From positions 1 through 33,667 of the forward strand of contig WRCT01000002.1 in NCBI GenBank assembly GCA_009783775.1: a stretch of DNA of 33,667 nt. Reading direction: 5' to 3'. How positions within the stretch are numbered: position 1 is the stretch's first letter; every line of letters begins with the position of its first letter. Below, one piece after another: positions 7,632-15,937 of the stretch. Made by a program: the position numbers and the translations under genes. The DNA is from Clostridiales bacterium. GTDB taxonomy: Bacteria > Bacillota > Clostridia > Christensenellales > CAG-138. The notes beneath the pieces were generated by a model. It was not told where the DNA came from. It searched no databases and saw only the letters and a list, made by a program, of their open reading frames with translations.

Positions 7632-8966
7632 TCATTGCTCCCCGGCATTTTTCACCGCGTTCATAAACCTGCGGTGATAAGTGATGACCTGCGGGGCGGA
7701 CGTAAACCTGGCCAGGTAATTCGGCTCCGTCGTGATCACGATTTTGTCCGTCATATCGGCAAACTCGGGCTCTGTCATCAACTTATCCAGGTCGGGATAA
7801 TTTTTTGAACCCTCCATGCTGCAAACGATTAATCTGGTATCTTTCAGATTGGAGTTTCGCAGCATACGAAGACTGTGCCTGACCCCATCCATACCGTCAA
7901 AGCCCTCTTTTTCATTAATTTTGCGGTATGTGATGGCTTCTCGCGCGATTCTCTCAACAAGACGAAGGCTTGCGTTCCCGTCTTCCCCCGACAGGAAGTC
8001 CCATTCGATGAGAAAGCTTCTCAAGTCCGACAGGAACCGTTCGTCACAGGTTTTCTCATAGGCGTGGAGCAAGCCGTTGATATAGGTCGTAATCCCCACG
8101 CGTTGGCGCACAAAGCTGTTGATGAAATACGGTTTCGCCTGCAGCGCCATACCGGTCTGCCAAGGCTCGAACATTAGGGTATAATTTACGCGGTAACCGT
8201 GTTCGTGTAGTTTTAAGGCAAGGTTATGCCCATGCAGGTAATCCGCCGTAGAGGCCTCATTATACCGCGTGGACAGGCGCTTGCTGCCCTGCAACAGTTG
8301 ATGCACATTGGACGCGTTCACCGGGCCGGTGTGGGGAACTTTAATAACCACCCTATATTCGGAGAGCATCTCTTTGAATTCCTGCACCTCCTCCAGGATC
8401 TGATTAAAGTCCGCAAAGGGGTCATTTACCTCTACACTAATGTCGCAACCGGGTCCGAGGATGCGCCCAATCTCTCGCATGACCTCATTTCGGTTTTTAT
8501 ATTTTCTCCCCACGTTTGCCTTCGGGTTGTTGATGAACAAGTCATAGATGATCCCGGGGTTACAGGTCAGGTTTCCGATCAGGTTTTTGATCGGCTCGAT
8601 CTCATAGGGGTTTGCCGAGTCCGCAGAAAAAATGAACCGGGTGGCGCGTTTTTTGCCATTTTTGTCGTAGGAAATATCTCTGACCAAATCTATTTCCAAA
8701 TGCATATTGGGCTTCATATTATATTCGATCCGAAAGCCCGCAGGAGTCTCCTCTTCCGGCGTTTTGAAATAATCGATCACCTGCTTGAATCTCGCGCTCA
8801 CCCCAATGGACTTGACGGTCCGCAAAAAGAATGCATACTCCGAAAACCGGATTTCTTTATGCAATGCACGCTTTGCATAAGGTTCCTCTGCGGCCGCAAC
8901 AAGGGACTGGCCCTGTATCAAAGAACCCAAATTATAATTGATGCCTTCCGTTCTAACTGCCTCCAT
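7632..8966 (-). CDS. Divergent transaldolase-family protein with N-terminal extension
   Basis: A 444-residue protein starting 3 bp after the deoC stop. The middle resembles a transaldolase TIM barrel: NLTCNPGIIYDL (like the Thr-Asn-Pro-Ser strand), CDISVEVND, RVVIKVPHTGP (like VKIPAT with the Schiff-base lysine), then VNYTLMFEPWQTGMALQA and INSFVRQRVG (like NxTLxFSxxQA and SPFVGR). The first 100 or so residues and the last 110 or so are not part of a standard 220-340 residue transaldolase. The catalytic lysine appears kept, but SPFVGR is altered to NSFVRQR, so phosphate handling may differ. Tight coupling to deoC and the nucleoside transporter suggests C3 or C2 aldol transfer on a pentose-derived product. 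Function is inferred. Confidence 0.65.
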   Translation of the reverse strand: MEAVRTEGINYNLGSLIQGQSLVAAAEEPYAKRALHKEIRFSEYAFFLRTVKSIGVSARFKQVIDYFKTPEEETPAGFRIEYNMKPNMHLEIDLVRDISYDKNGKKRATRFIFSADSANPYEIEPIKNLIGNLTCNPGIIYDLFINNPKANVGRKYKNRNEVMREIGRILGPGCDISVEVNDPFADFNQILEEVQEFKEMLSEYRVVIKVPHTGPVNASNVHQLLQGSKRLSTRYNEASTADYLHGHNLALKLHEHGYRVNYTLMFEPWQTGMALQAKPYFINSFVRQRVGITTYINGLLHAYEKTCDERFLSDLRSFLIEWDFLSGEDGNASLRLVERIAREAITYRKINEKEGFDGMDGVRHSLRMLRNSNLKDTRLIVCSMEGSKNYPDLDKLMTEPEFADMTDKIVITTEPNYLARFTSAPQVITYHRRFMNAVKNAGEQ

Positions 8967-8969
8967 ACC

Positions 8970-9659
8970 TTACAGACCACCTTTCAAATACCTTATATAA
9001 TACTCTACAAGCTCTCCCGCGCTTCGGGTGCCAATCAGCCTGACCTGCATATGGTTGATCATAAAGAGCGCCGCCGCCAGTGTAAATGTCCGCGGTACGC
9101 CCGACACTTTAATCTTCGTATCCCCCGAGAGATTGGCCCGCATAATCTCCACATGGCGTATATCGGGAAAGGCCTGGCTGCCCGTGGCTGTCTTGACATA
9201 ATCTACGCCGCACGCGCAGCAGATTTTGGTCAGCGTTGCAATTTCGTCATCCGTCAAAAAGCCAACTTCAAATATGAGTTTCGTATCGCAATCGCTTCCG
9301 CAGATGCGGACAAACTCTCGGATTTCCTCCGTCACAAGACGATAGTTGCCATCTTTCAACGCGCCGATATTCACAACCATGTCACAGGCAGCGCAACCGA
9401 CACATACCATCTCCTCCAGTTCCAGATATTTTGCCTTGGAAATGGTGGCTCCATAGGGAAAGCCTATGACGGCGCTCGGTCCGACGCCGGTGCCCGCCAA
9501 TTCCTTTACTACCAGCTCTGCCCAACAGGCATTTACATTCACATTTGCCAGCCGGTATTTCGTAGCGATGCGGCAGGCCTCCCTGATATCCTTTTCCTGT
9601 AAATTCGGCGCAAGGTACGCCAGGTCCAGGTGTTTCGCAAATTCTTGTGCGGTCAACAT
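8970..9659 (-). CDS. deoC: Deoxyribose-phosphate aldolase family
   Basis: A 229-residue class I aldolase; the enzyme splits 2-deoxyribose-5-phosphate into glyceraldehyde-3-phosphate and acetaldehyde. The conserved sites are in order: VIGFPYGA, CDMVVNIGALKDG with the proton-shuttle Asp, VDYVKTATG with the Schiff-base Lys, TKIKVSGVPRT with the second Lys, and the phosphate loop IGTRSAGELV in place of the usual GTSAG. AAGGAGG precedes the ATG, 12 bp after the permease gene. The altered phosphate loop (GTRSAG) and the VPRT segment suggest a side branch of DeoC, so the substrate may not be ordinary deoxyribose-5-phosphate. Confidence 0.85.
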   Translation of the reverse strand: MLTAQEFAKHLDLAYLAPNLQEKDIREACRIATKYRLANVNVNACWAELVVKELAGTGVGPSAVIGFPYGATISKAKYLELEEMVCVGCAACDMVVNIGALKDGNYRLVTEEIREFVRICGSDCDTKLIFEVGFLTDDEIATLTKICCACGVDYVKTATGSQAFPDIRHVEIMRANLSGDTKIKVSGVPRTFTLAAALFMINHMQVRLIGTRSAGELVEYYIRYLKGGL

Positions 9660-9671
9660 AGTCCTTCCTCC

Positions 9672-10595
9672 TTATGTTTTGTGCTTGTTTTTCACATAGG
9701 CTTTTCCCAACGCCAAGGGCGCTGCGGAGCTTCGCATAAAGGCAGCCAGGATAATCAAGCCAACCAAATAAGGAATAGCCTGTATCAATTCCGGAGCAAT
9801 CGGGAGCGCCTGACTGACCTGCAACTGCAATTGGATCGCGTCAGAAAAGCCGAACAGCATGGCGGTTAAAAGAATGCCCACAGGCTGCCACTTTCCCATT
9901 TTCACGGCGACAATGGCCATATAGCCCCGGCCGGCGATCATATTTGTAACAAAGCGGTTCATTTGCCCGAGGGACATATAGGCCCCGCCAAGGCCGGACA
10001 ATATGCCGCAAATCATAAGACAAACATAGCGGTACCGCCAGGGATTGACGCCCGCCGTCTCCAACGTGACCGGATCATCTCCCACCGCTTTGATGCGAAT
10101 GCCTATGGGCGTGCGGTTCATAATATAATACGCAATCGGCACAATCAGGAATGCAATGTAAGTCAGAGGCGGCAGTTGGGCAAGATATTTTCCGACGAAA
10201 GGGAGTCCCTCCAAGAAAGGAACCCTTTGGATGGAGGGAATTTGGACGGAGATGCTTGTGCCGTACATACTTTTTATGACAAAGGAAGTAAAGCCCAGCA
10301 GGAACATATTGATGCCCAGGCTGCTTACGATTTGATTGCCGCCAAACTCAATGCAAATCACGCCGTGCAGTAGAGCCACCAGCATGGCGCTTGTCATGCC
10401 CGCCAATACGCCAACCCAAGCGCTGCCCGAGTAAAGGGAGGCCATCATGGCGGCAAAGGACCCCATCAGCATCATGCCCTCGGTACCCAGGTTGATGACG
10501 CCGCTGCGTTCGCTGAACATCGCGCCCGTGGCGGTGATCAGGATCGGTGTGGCCAAGCGTATAGCAACCACAATCAAAAGCATCATTGTTTCCAT
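9672..10595 (-). CDS. ABC transporter permease, nucleoside/BMP type (second permease)
   Basis: A 307-residue membrane protein of the branched-chain/ribose/nucleoside permease family. The start METMMLL at 10595 is preferred over the longer frame (10619) because AGGAGG lies just before it; it then overlaps the first permease by 13 bp. Typical features are FSERSGVINLGTEGMMLMGSFAA near the N-terminus and the cytoplasmic coupling segment IRIKAVGDDPVTLETAGVN, with eight or more hydrophobic stretches. It pairs with the permease at 10583-11650 to form the pore of a nucleoside importer like YufP/YufQ or NupP/NupQ. Confidence 0.92.
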   Translation of the reverse strand: METMMLLIVVAIRLATPILITATGAMFSERSGVINLGTEGMMLMGSFAAMMASLYSGSAWVGVLAGMTSAMLVALLHGVICIEFGGNQIVSSLGINMFLLGFTSFVIKSMYGTSISVQIPSIQRVPFLEGLPFVGKYLAQLPPLTYIAFLIVPIAYYIMNRTPIGIRIKAVGDDPVTLETAGVNPWRYRYVCLMICGILSGLGGAYMSLGQMNRFVTNMIAGRGYMAIVAVKMGKWQPVGILLTAMLFGFSDAIQLQLQVSQALPIAPELIQAIPYLVGLIILAAFMRSSAAPLALGKAYVKNKHKT

Positions 10596-11650
10596 GCAAC
10601 TATCCTCCTGTCCAGCCATCTGCCTGCCAGGTTGATTCCGCGGCGGAAAATGGGTTCGGCGGCAATGCAGATTACCAGTAGTCCCTGAATTACCGTGATA
10701 ATCTCTTTATCCACACCCACGGCAATCTGCATAAACTGTGAGCCCGACCGCAGCCCGCCGAACAGCAGGCCGCCCACAATGGACACCAGGGGATTGCCCT
10801 GCGCGAGCAAGGCGATGGGAATGCCGTCGAACCCGTAACCCGGCGAAAAATCATTGTAGAGCATCAAATAGGTGCCCTGTACTTCCATGGCGCCAATCAT
10901 TCCGGCCAACATACCCCCCGCAAGGAGCGCAAAGAAAACATATTTTTTTGAGGGGATACCCGCATAGCTCGCCGCGTGGTGATTTAAGCCAACCGCCCTT
11001 AACTCAAATCCGTTCGTTGTGTGGTTCAAATAGATGTATAGGAGTATGGCCACGCCAAGCATAAGCAGCACCGCGCTGGACAGCTTTGCCGAGCCCCCAA
11101 CCAGAATAGGCAGCGCGGCGGTTTCCTGTATGCGGTTTGTGCCGGGGACCATGGCGTTGTCTCCCCGAAAGGGCCCCAAAACAAGTGCAATCAGTACCAA
11201 TTTGGCGACTAGGTTAAACAAAATATTGCTTACGATAATATTTGCGTCTCTTTTGATATATAAGACGGTCGGAATCAGCGCCCAAAGCGCGCCGCTCAGC
11301 ATACCGGCCGATATGCACAGCGGGATGTGCAGAAACGCGGGCAGGCCGGTGATATAGATGCCCGCCAGAGCAGAGCCGAGTGCGCCGAACAGAAGCTGCC
11401 CCTCCACGCCGATATTAAAGACACCCACCTTGCTGCAAATACCGACGGCAAACGCGGCAAGACAAATGGGAACGGCTTTGTTGATTGTATTAATCCAGGC
11501 CGTGCTGCTGCCGAAAGCGCCTTGAAAAAGTGCGCCATAGGCAACAAGGGGACTTTTGCCCAAGGCAAGAATCAAAAGGCCCGCCAAAAGGAAAGAAAAC
11601 AACAACATACAGATCGGCGAGAGGACCGCGGCAAATCTATTCTTTTTCAT
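10583..11650 (-). CDS. ABC transporter permease, nucleoside/BMP type (first permease)
   Basis: A 355-residue polytopic protein. After the first hydrophobic helix it has the family core VGVFNIGVEGQLLFGALGSALAG and the coupling helix ELRAVGLNHHAASYAGI. The start overlaps the end of the ATPase gene by 14 bp and has AAAGGGGG upstream. It is longer than its partner through an N-terminal extension, as in the YufP half of Bacillus-type guanosine transporters. It should form a heterodimeric pore with the next permease, energised by the ATPase encoded upstream. Confidence 0.92.
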   Translation of the reverse strand: MKKNRFAAVLSPICMLLFSFLLAGLLILALGKSPLVAYGALFQGAFGSSTAWINTINKAVPICLAAFAVGICSKVGVFNIGVEGQLLFGALGSALAGIYITGLPAFLHIPLCISAGMLSGALWALIPTVLYIKRDANIIVSNILFNLVAKLVLIALVLGPFRGDNAMVPGTNRIQETAALPILVGGSAKLSSAVLLMLGVAILLYIYLNHTTNGFELRAVGLNHHAASYAGIPSKKYVFFALLAGGMLAGMIGAMEVQGTYLMLYNDFSPGYGFDGIPIALLAQGNPLVSIVGGLLFGGLRSGSQFMQIAVGVDKEIITVIQGLLVICIAAEPIFRRGINLAGRWLDRRIVAWKQ

Positions 11651-13205
11651 GACGCGCCCCCTTTTCCGTCTGTAGATTCTCGCCGTTATGAACGTTATCG
11701 TTCATTCGGCCCACCATCATATAGCCCAGTTTTTCACGAGTGGCATCTCGTCCGGCAAGTGTGCCCATCAAACGGCCCTTGTACATAACGGCGATACGAT
11801 CGGACAGGGACATCAGTTCATCCAGCTCCAGTGAGGCCAGCAGCACACCGCCGCCCTCATTGCGCAAACCGATCAACGTCTGATGAATGAATGCGATCGC
11901 GCCGATGTCCACACCGCGTGTCGGTTGGTTGGCGACGATGATGCGTGGTCTGGCACCCATTTCCCTCGCGACAATTACCTTCTGCTGGTTGCCCCCTGAG
12001 AGGGTTCCGGCAAGGACTTCCTCTCCGGTCGTCCTAATGTCGAACCGCGCAATTGCAGCCTTTGCCAGCGCCTTGCGATTTTTCTTATTGATAAATCCTT
12101 TGCGGTTATACTCTCTTTTTCGCTCAAAACCCAAAGTCAGATTTTCTTCTATGCTAAAGTCAGATACCAGGCCATGTTTCAGCCTGTCCTGAGGAATGAA
12201 GCCCATGCCGCTCCTGCGGCGCTGCAGCGGGTTTCGGTGGGTCACGTTATTGTCCGCGAATAGAATCTCCCCTTGCGTGGGCTTTATTGTTCCGTTAATA
12301 ATCTCCGTCAACTCATCTTGCCCGCTGCCGTCGATTCCCGCGATACCCAATATTTCCCCCTTGTGCACTTCCAGGTTGATATCCTTGAGAATGAAACGCT
12401 CTCCGGCACGGTAGCTTAGGTCTTTTACCGAGAGCAGCACGTCTTTATCGGGGACTCCCTTTATGTCATACTGCCCCAGATTGACATTGCGCCCCACCAT
12501 CATGCCCACGATTTCATTCACATCGGTGCCGGCGGTTTCTACTGTGCCGATATGAACGCCGCGGCGCATCACGGTAATGCGGTCGCTGAAGTCTATCACC
12601 TCTTGCAGCTTGTGGGTAATGATGATGATGCTCATGCCCTGCTTTTTTAAGGAGGCCAAAATCACACCCAACTCGTCGATCTCCTGAGGTGTCAACACCG
12701 CTGTCGGCTCGTCCAGGATCAGGATATTTGCCTTGCGATACAACACCTTGATGATTTCGACCTTTTGCTGCATACCCATGGACAAATCCTGCACCGGCGT
12801 ATCTAAAGAAACCTCCAGCTTAAATTGCTCTAAAAAGGGGCTCACCTCTTTTTTCGCCCGGGCGCGATGGAAACGCAACGCGCTCCCCGGCTCGTTTCCC
12901 AGGACGACATTCTCCACGATGGAGAGTCTCGGAATCAGCATGAAGTGTTGGTGCACCATGCCTACGCCCTGTTCAATCGCACCAAGCGTGGTCTGGTAGT
13001 TCATCTTCTTTCCATGGATGTATATTTCCCCGCTGTCGGGTGTGTGCAACCCATACAAGATGTTCATCAGCGTGCTTTTCCCCGCCCCGTTTTCTCCCAC
13101 CAGGGCGAGAATTTCGCCTTTTCTCAGGGTCAGATCTACCTTGTCGTTTGCTATCACACGCGGGAAATGTTTTGTGATAGCACACATCCGCAATGCATAC
13201 TCCAT
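11637..13205 (-). CDS. ABC transporter ATPase, tandem nucleotide-binding domains (nucleoside type)
   Basis: A 522-residue protein. Start M at 13205 is preferred because GGAGGATAAC is its ribosome site and overlaps the alternative ATG at 13217. Domain 1 has Walker A GENGAGKST, signature LSMGMQQK and Walker B ILILDEPTAVLT. Domain 2 has the degenerate Walker A GIDGSGQDE, signature LSGGNQQK and Walker-B-like IIVANQPTRGVD. The loss of GKS/T in the second Walker A is normal for sugar and nucleoside importers of this class. It couples ATP hydrolysis to the two permeases encoded downstream. Confidence 0.95.
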   Translation of the reverse strand: MEYALRMCAITKHFPRVIANDKVDLTLRKGEILALVGENGAGKSTLMNILYGLHTPDSGEIYIHGKKMNYQTTLGAIEQGVGMVHQHFMLIPRLSIVENVVLGNEPGSALRFHRARAKKEVSPFLEQFKLEVSLDTPVQDLSMGMQQKVEIIKVLYRKANILILDEPTAVLTPQEIDELGVILASLKKQGMSIIIITHKLQEVIDFSDRITVMRRGVHIGTVETAGTDVNEIVGMMVGRNVNLGQYDIKGVPDKDVLLSVKDLSYRAGERFILKDINLEVHKGEILGIAGIDGSGQDELTEIINGTIKPTQGEILFADNNVTHRNPLQRRRSGMGFIPQDRLKHGLVSDFSIEENLTLGFERKREYNRKGFINKKNRKALAKAAIARFDIRTTGEEVLAGTLSGGNQQKVIVAREMGARPRIIVANQPTRGVDIGAIAFIHQTLIGLRNEGGGVLLASLELDELMSLSDRIAVMYKGRLMGTLAGRDATREKLGYMMVGRMNDNVHNGENLQTEKGARHEKE

Positions 13206-13240
13206 GTTATCCTCCATAGAGAAACCATCTTTTTCAAATT

Positions 13241-13270
13241 TGCCGGTGTGTCATTTCTGCCACACCGGCA
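13241..13270. promoter_or_regulatory. 10-bp stem-loop between BMP and ATPase genes
   Basis: TGCCGGTGTG (13241-13250) and CACACCGGCA (13261-13270) pair perfectly around a 10-nt loop. No T tract follows on the minus strand, so it is more likely an mRNA-stability or attenuation element that keeps binding-protein expression above that of the ATPase and permeases. Confidence 0.6.
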
Positions 13271-13310
13271 GCGGTATAGGAGGCCTAATCAATCAGCACT
13301 GGTGAGGGGG

Positions 13311-14426
13311 TCAGCTCAACGAAACAAGGAAAGCGTCAAACTCGGCCTGCGTTGCCGGCGCTGTGACCGCTCCGGAGATGAGCTTTGCTTTCAAATCCTC
13401 CATCTTTTGTTTCACATCTTCAGGAATGAGATGTCCGATGATAGGCGAGTAGCGCAGCTCAAGCGCATTCTGCTCAAAGCCCGCCATCTTGATGCCGCCG
13501 ACGGCGGTTCCGTTTGCATAGGAGACGCAGGCCTCATAAGCCGCGTTGCCGTATGCCTTTACATTGGAGGCGATGACACGCTCCGGCGAGAGATGGAACT
13601 GGCCGTTTGCGCCGCCCATGGCGAACTTGCCGCTTTCAAAAGATTCGGCCGCTTGGAAGGTGCCGCTGTTTGCGCCGCCGGCATAGGTGCCCACGATGGA
13701 GATGCCTTCGTTGAAGAATTGCAACGCCAACTCCTTGCCTTTTGCGACATCGCTGAAGCTGCCCACATAGGCGACCTTGCACTCACCGCCTGCATAGGCT
13801 GCGCCCGCCTGCGTGCTGAACTGGGTGATTTCAAGAATCGGGTTGCGCACACCGCCAATCCAGGCGGATACGTCCCCGCCGCCAATGGCGCGGCTCATCT
13901 CAATGGAAAAGGCGCCGCACATGAACCCCACGTCCTGCAAGCGGAACTGGAGGCTGGTGACATTTGGCACATCATTCACCGAGCCCTCCATGGACACAAA
14001 GTGCGTGTCGGGAAAATCGGGGGCAACCTCGCGCAGCATATCGCTGACCGAATTTTCGCAAATCACGACCAGGTCATAACCTGCCTGGCCTAACGTAACG
14101 CAATTTACGCGAATGTCTTGCAGCTCCTGCGGTTCAATGGTTGTGAGATGGATCCCGTTTTCGTCGGTGAAGCGCTGTACGCCTTCGCGGATGACATCAT
14201 TGTACGCCTCGTCGCCGAGACCGGCGGTGGTCACAATAATGGCAACCTTCAAATGGGAAAAATCAACGGGCGGCGCAACCGGCTCCTCGGTTACGGACGG
14301 AGCCTCGGTTACATTGGCGGGAGGGCCGGGGATGCTCACCTCTTCGGGAGGCGTGACGTTGCAACCAAGCGCCATGCACAGCGCCACTACAACAGCCAGG
14401 ATAATGGAAAGCTTTTTTTTGTTCAT
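13311..14426 (-). CDS. BMP/PnrA-family substrate-binding lipoprotein
   Basis: A 371-residue protein. The lysine-rich start, hydrophobic segment and lipobox ALGC with Cys22 mark a lipoprotein. The mature part begins with a Thr/Pro/Glu-rich spacer, then VAIIVTTAGLGDEAYNDVIREGVQRF, the family strand with the GxGDxxxN-like substrate motif. YDLVVICE, FVSMEGSV and GFMCGAFS follow, as in purine-nucleoside receptors (Med/PnrA/TmpC). It would capture a nucleoside or related ligand outside the membrane and pass it to the ABC permeases. AAAGGAG precedes the ATG. The promoter immediately upstream holds a strong dyad in its spacer. Confidence 0.93.
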   Translation of the reverse strand: MNKKKLSIILAVVVALCMALGCNVTPPEEVSIPGPPANVTEAPSVTEEPVAPPVDFSHLKVAIIVTTAGLGDEAYNDVIREGVQRFTDENGIHLTTIEPQELQDIRVNCVTLGQAGYDLVVICENSVSDMLREVAPDFPDTHFVSMEGSVNDVPNVTSLQFRLQDVGFMCGAFSIEMSRAIGGGDVSAWIGGVRNPILEITQFSTQAGAAYAGGECKVAYVGSFSDVAKGKELALQFFNEGISIVGTYAGGANSGTFQAAESFESGKFAMGGANGQFHLSPERVIASNVKAYGNAAYEACVSYANGTAVGGIKMAGFEQNALELRYSPIIGHLIPEDVKQKMEDLKAKLISGAVTAPATQAEFDAFLVSLS

Positions 14427-14499
14427 GATAGTTCTCCTTTGATCAATGAATTTTTTTGAATCGAGCCTGTTCTTTTATAAACGTACTGACCCTGTATTT

Positions 14500-14529
14500 A
14501 CTATAACACAACATATTTTGTTGTGTCAA
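14500..14529 (-). promoter_or_regulatory. Promoter of the BMP/ABC/deoC operon
   Basis: On the minus strand TTGACA (14529-14524), an 18-bp spacer, and TATAGT (14505-14500). The spacer is almost entirely occupied by a palindrome, a classic repressor-blocked promoter layout. Confidence 0.85.
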
Positions 14530-14542
14530 TAACAAATGTTAT
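14506..14542. promoter_or_regulatory. Operator dyads in the BMP promoter
   Basis: CACAACATATTTTGTTGTG (14507-14525) has 7-bp arms and a 5-nt centre, and the flanking A/T extend the arms to 8 bp. A second dyad ATAACA-AA-TGTTAT lies at 14529-14542. The first shares the CAACA-N5-TGTTG core with the deoR promoter site at 7606-7620. Confidence 0.7.
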
Positions 14543-14588
14543 AAATATCCCAAAATATGTTTGAACCAGTTAGCAAAGCAACCAAAGA

Positions 14589-15917
14589 TTACAGATTGTT
14601 GCCAATCGCGGCGGCAATTCGTTCCGATACAGCGCTTGCCTGCCTGTGCAAACGCCCGATATCCATCGTGGTCAGGCGGCCGGTTTCCACCACGCGGCGG
14701 CCTTTGACAAACACGTCGGTTACATCCGATCCCGTGGCGCAGTTGACCACCAAGGAAGCCGCGTTGGAGTGGTTTTCCGTCCGCAGTGGGGACAAGTGTG
14801 GCTTTGCCATATCCAGCAGAATCATATCGGCGCGTTTGCCCACCTCAATCGTGCCCAGTTGCAGCTCCAGTCCAAACAAAGACGCGCCACCCACCGTAGC
14901 CATATCCAACACGTCCTTCTCCGTTACAGTGCCCGGCCCCGAAGTGAGGCTATGCAGCAGAAGCATCGCTTTCATTTCGCGAAACAAGTCCGCGCTGTTG
15001 TTCCACATTGCGCCATCTGTGCCAAGCCCGAGACGCAACCCCGCTTGCAGCAGCTTGGGTATGGGCGCAACGCCGTCCGCCAGCTTCATCTCGGCCACCG
15101 GCGTGTTGACGATGCCGACGCCCCGTTTGCCCAACAGCTCGATCTCTTCGTCACTGAGGTATACCGCGTGGGAGGCTATCATGTTTTCATTCAATACCCC
15201 ACAGTGCTCCAGATAGGCAACGGAGGTTTGTCCGAAGCGCCTTTTGATGAGGTCAAGCCGCCAGGCGGTTTCCGCCAGATGAAAGGTCTGCCTGATGCCA
15301 TGTATCGCCATTTTTTGTCCGATGCGTTTCAACCGTTCCTCATTAAAATCTTCCTCGGCAATCGTAACCAGTATGGGTAACAGGTCTGCGGACCGGCAGC
15401 CTGAGATAAAAGTTTCTATCTCGCTGTCATCTATGAGCATATCGGGCTTGGAGAAATCCCTGCGGATGTTCTCCGCCGGCGCACCCCGGATCCCTGTCTC
15501 CGCCATGGCGTCAATGGCGCGCAAGCCCAGGCTCCAGAACATGGACTCTGCCAGAAAGGTGGTGCCGGAGAGCAGGGCTTCGCAATAGGTCAGCTGCCTG
15601 GATAAAAAACGGTTGTCGTCGCTTAAATATCTTCGAAACCAACCGTAGGGGGCGAACGTTTCATTTTGCTTTTGCAGGGTCAGATTGTCCCCAAGGCCCT
15701 TTAGCAAGGTCATGTCCCCATGACAATGTCCGTTGATCAGGCCGGGCATCAGAATTTTACCCTCGGCAGGCACGACAAGCGTTCCCTCCATCGGCGTACC
15801 CGACCGATTGATTTGAACAATCCATCCGTCTTTGACTCCCACCGACGCTTGAAACGGCAGATAGTCGGTGTGGGAGGACAAAATAATTGCATTTTTTATG
15901 ATAAGGTCAAATGCCAT
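14589..15917 (-). CDS. Amidohydrolase, MtaD/SsnA/Trz-like deaminase or chlorohydrolase family
   Basis: A 442-residue protein from ATG 15917 (AAGGAAAGAGG upstream). Metal and active-site motifs of the amidohydrolase barrel are in order: GLINGHCHGDM (HxH), TFHLAET (His), MIASHAVYLSDEEIELL (His) and LGTDGAMWNNSADLF (Asp). The C-terminal composite sheet includes GTIEVGKRADMILLDM and VFVKGRRVVETGRL. Relatives deaminate S-adenosylhomocysteine, methylthioadenosine, guanine or related purines, or hydrolyse triazines. Lying between the iron dehydrogenase and the nucleoside importer, it plausibly deaminates the imported nucleoside or base. The exact substrate is unknown. Confidence 0.88.
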   Translation of the reverse strand: MAFDLIIKNAIILSSHTDYLPFQASVGVKDGWIVQINRSGTPMEGTLVVPAEGKILMPGLINGHCHGDMTLLKGLGDNLTLQKQNETFAPYGWFRRYLSDDNRFLSRQLTYCEALLSGTTFLAESMFWSLGLRAIDAMAETGIRGAPAENIRRDFSKPDMLIDDSEIETFISGCRSADLLPILVTIAEEDFNEERLKRIGQKMAIHGIRQTFHLAETAWRLDLIKRRFGQTSVAYLEHCGVLNENMIASHAVYLSDEEIELLGKRGVGIVNTPVAEMKLADGVAPIPKLLQAGLRLGLGTDGAMWNNSADLFREMKAMLLLHSLTSGPGTVTEKDVLDMATVGGASLFGLELQLGTIEVGKRADMILLDMAKPHLSPLRTENHSNAASLVVNCATGSDVTDVFVKGRRVVETGRLTTMDIGRLHRQASAVSERIAAAIGNNL

Positions 15918-15937
15918 GGGGGCGCCTCTTTCCTTGA

